Part shown: positions 13,410 through 14,287 of the stretch, in pieces
How positions within the stretch are numbered: position 1 is the first letter of the stretch
Layout of the letters: every line of letters begins with the position of its first letter
Assembly: GCA_937915835.1 (NCBI GenBank)
Contig: CALGHA010000032.1
Location: 1 to 14,287, forward strand
Direction: 5' to 3'
From: an uncultured Fretibacterium sp.
GTDB lineage: Bacteria > Synergistota > Synergistia > Synergistales > Aminobacteriaceae
DNA: 14,287 nucleotides
Translations under genes and position numbers: made by a program
The notes under the pieces: model-generated
The model's database searches: none
What the model saw: only the letters and a program-made list of their open reading frames with translations
What the model was told of the DNA's origin: nothing

Positions 13410-13632
13410 GGAAGTTTTTACTGAATTAGAGTGAAGAGTTTCATGAACATAATAATCGAATAAAAGGGGTCTATCATTAACATTGAACGCTTTACAGGAT
13501 AGACATAACGGGCAGAATAAAACGTAACACTCACAATAAACTTAAACATTAAGAGACGGCTGTGTCATGTTATTAAAGAGTCTGCAAAAATTACGTTATG
13601 AGCTTTCACCTTTATCTTCAGAAGGAAAATTT
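13410..13632. other. Noncoding stretch with small inverted repeats
   Basis: About 220 bases without a convincing gene. I see GTCTATC (13469-13475) paired with GATAGAC (13498-13504), and AACGTAA (13521-13527) paired with TTACGTT (13591-13597). They could be a long 3' untranslated region or a small RNA. No known RNA family was recognised. Confidence 0.4.
13418..13549 (-). CDS. Doubtful small ORF, 43 residues
   Basis: ATG at 13549-13547 opens a 43-codon frame ending in TAA at 13420-13418. It begins MFKFIVSVTFYSARY and has a hydrophobic end (DPFYSIIMFMKLFTLIQ). It lies just before the terminator at 13373-13409. There is no Shine-Dalgarno site, and a frame of this length is expected by chance in such DNA. 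I do not recognise it; it may be a membrane micropeptide, a relic or noise. Confidence 0.15.
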   Translation of the reverse strand: MFKFIVSVTFYSARYVYPVKRSMLMIDPFYSIIMFMKLFTLIQ

Positions 13633-14136
13633 TTATATATCAATCTCAAATCTCACGCTGTTATTAATTGTGTCGAGTGCTACTTGAACTCTTGCAAGTT
13701 CGTCTGATATTCTTGTGAAATCCTCTTTGGCCTGCTTTATCATGTAATTTGCATAAGTGTATTCGATTGCTCCGTTAAATCTTGATGTAGAATTTCTTTC
13801 TCTTGGGAGCTTGTCCTTCATGGCTGAGAGTTTACTTTTTCGTTTCGTGAGCTGAGGAATGTAAATTAATACTTGGTCAATCGTCATGTTAAAGCCTGGA
13901 AGTTCATGCTCAATGTTGAACTTGTTAATTGCGTGCTTGACCTTACGGATTTTTGCTTCGATTTCGTCAATTTCCGCCTGAGTTTCAGTATAATCATATT
14001 CAGGCCGAACTGCTTCAATATCTTCGGTTGTTGCGGCTACGAAAGTTGAACTTTGTCTTTCTCGGCTTTCGATTGAAAGTTTTTCCTCATTTAACTTGCG
14101 CAATAGTTTCGACGCTTCCGCAGAAGTGTATAACAT
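13633..14136 (-). CDS. Conserved coiled-coil protein of unknown function (DIP1984-like)
   Basis: A 167-residue, Lys/Glu-rich, mostly helical soluble protein without signal peptide or membrane segment. Visible parts are an N-terminal helix (about 5-30), a linker with VRPEYDY (43-49), a coiled-coil (TQAEIDEIEAKIRKVKHAIN, 52-71), a central TIDQVLIYIPQLTKRKSKL helix, and a final long helix ending VALDTINNSVRFEIDI. The order of blocks (helical pair, 'AIN.FN', 'G..TID..L', 'L..R...L', EY-strand, closing helix with 'LD..N') resembles the DIP1984/DUF6847 family, which has no established function; this placement is from memory of the pattern and is tentative. The ATG at 14136 has CGGAGG eleven bases upstream and an extended -10 promoter behind it. 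The gene is alone, next to a divergent tRNA gene. Confidence 0.72.
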   Translation of the reverse strand: MLYTSAEASKLLRKLNEEKLSIESRERQSSTFVAATTEDIEAVRPEYDYTETQAEIDEIEAKIRKVKHAINKFNIEHELPGFNMTIDQVLIYIPQLTKRKSKLSAMKDKLPRERNSTSRFNGAIEYTYANYMIKQAKEDFTRISDELARVQVALDTINNSVRFEIDI

Positions 14137-14170
14137 TGTGAATTAATCCTCCGTGAAAATTATTGAGAAA

Positions 14171-14179
14171 ATTATAGCA
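14171..14179 (-). promoter_or_regulatory. Extended -10 promoter of the 167-residue gene
   Basis: Minus strand TGC (14179-14177) directly followed by TATAAT (14176-14171), a perfect extended -10. No clear -35; that place overlaps the TTGACA of the divergent tRNA promoter. Confidence 0.6.
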
Positions 14180-14183
14180 TGAG

Positions 14184-14212
14184 TTGACAAAATCAAGGGT
14201 GAGAGATAAAAT
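14184..14212 (+). promoter_or_regulatory. Strong sigma70-type promoter of tRNA-Asn
   Basis: Perfect -35 TTGACA (14184-14189), 17-base spacer, -10 TAAAAT (14207-14212), fifteen bases before the tRNA 5' end. It is the best promoter in the window, as expected for a stable RNA. Confidence 0.8.
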
Positions 14213-14226
14213 TTCCTTCGTTGCGT

Positions 14227-14287
14227 TCCGCCATAGCGCAATCGGCAGCGCGGATGACTGTTAATCATTAGGTTCCAGGTTCGAGTC
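14227..14287 (+). tRNA. tRNA-Asn (GTT), 3' end beyond window
   Basis: The acceptor 5' strand TCCGCCA (14227-14233), D stem GCGC/GCGC around AATCGGCA, anticodon stem GATGA/TCATT with loop CTGTTAA (anticodon GTT, Asn), variable AGGTT, and T arm CCAGG-TTCGAGT are all seen. The last bases of the T stem and the 3' acceptor strand lie outside the window, leaving about 61 of some 76 bases. Confidence 0.93.

Noticed and set aside
14137..14287. Integration site or prophage boundary at tRNA-Asn
   Set aside because: No integrase gene and no direct repeat of the tRNA 3' end are in view; the 3' end itself is outside the window.

Overview
The window reads as a chromosomal segment of an anaerobic, probably gut-associated bacterium with moderately AT-rich DNA. 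My best guess is a member of the Synergistota. This is inferred from the long secreted leucine-rich-repeat protein with He_PIG-type Ig repeats and an acidic C-terminal module of a kind I associate with that phylum; I saw no rRNA or other decisive marker. Strong Shine-Dalgarno sites (AGGAGG-like) precede most genes, and intrinsic terminators are common.

Layout. Positions 1-66 hold the first 22 codons of a CsaA-like tRNA-binding protein (minus strand). It is preceded by a GC-rich, palindromic, probably structured leader (87-162). Next comes a MATE-family exporter (242-1588, minus), divergent from a small cupin enzyme-like protein (1705-2109, plus). A bidirectional terminator (2121-2153) separates the cupin from a convergent, very long secreted LRR/Ig protein (2165-5695, minus). 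The LRR gene is divergent from clpB (5912-8506, plus), and a 12-bp inverted repeat (5798-5838) lies between the two promoters.

After the clpB terminator (UUCG hairpin, 8514-8538) a tightly packed four-gene operon starts: split transketolase N and C subunits, an extended-SDR sugar epimerase/dehydratase and a GT8-family glycosyltransferase (8578-12237). The genes overlap by ATGA twice or are separated by 3 bp, so they are almost certainly co-translated and probably make and transfer an unusual sugar for a surface glycan. The transketolase C gene is out of frame at a run of eight Gs (9674-9681). One more G restores a full-length 311-residue protein. This looks like a phase-variation switch, although a sequencing error or ribosomal slippage must be excluded.

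The right end holds a membrane-anchored Tim44-like/zinc-ribbon protein (12297-13313, minus), a noncoding stretch of about 220 bp with a terminator, hairpins and one doubtful tiny ORF, a 167-residue coiled-coil protein of unknown function (13633-14136, minus) and the start of a tRNA-Asn(GTT) gene (14227 to the window edge, plus) with a near-consensus promoter. No mobile element, CRISPR array or phage gene was seen. The most interesting items are the poly-G frameshift in the sugar operon, the structured leader at 87-162, the inverted repeat upstream of clpB, and a back-to-back promoter module that occurs twice near the right end.
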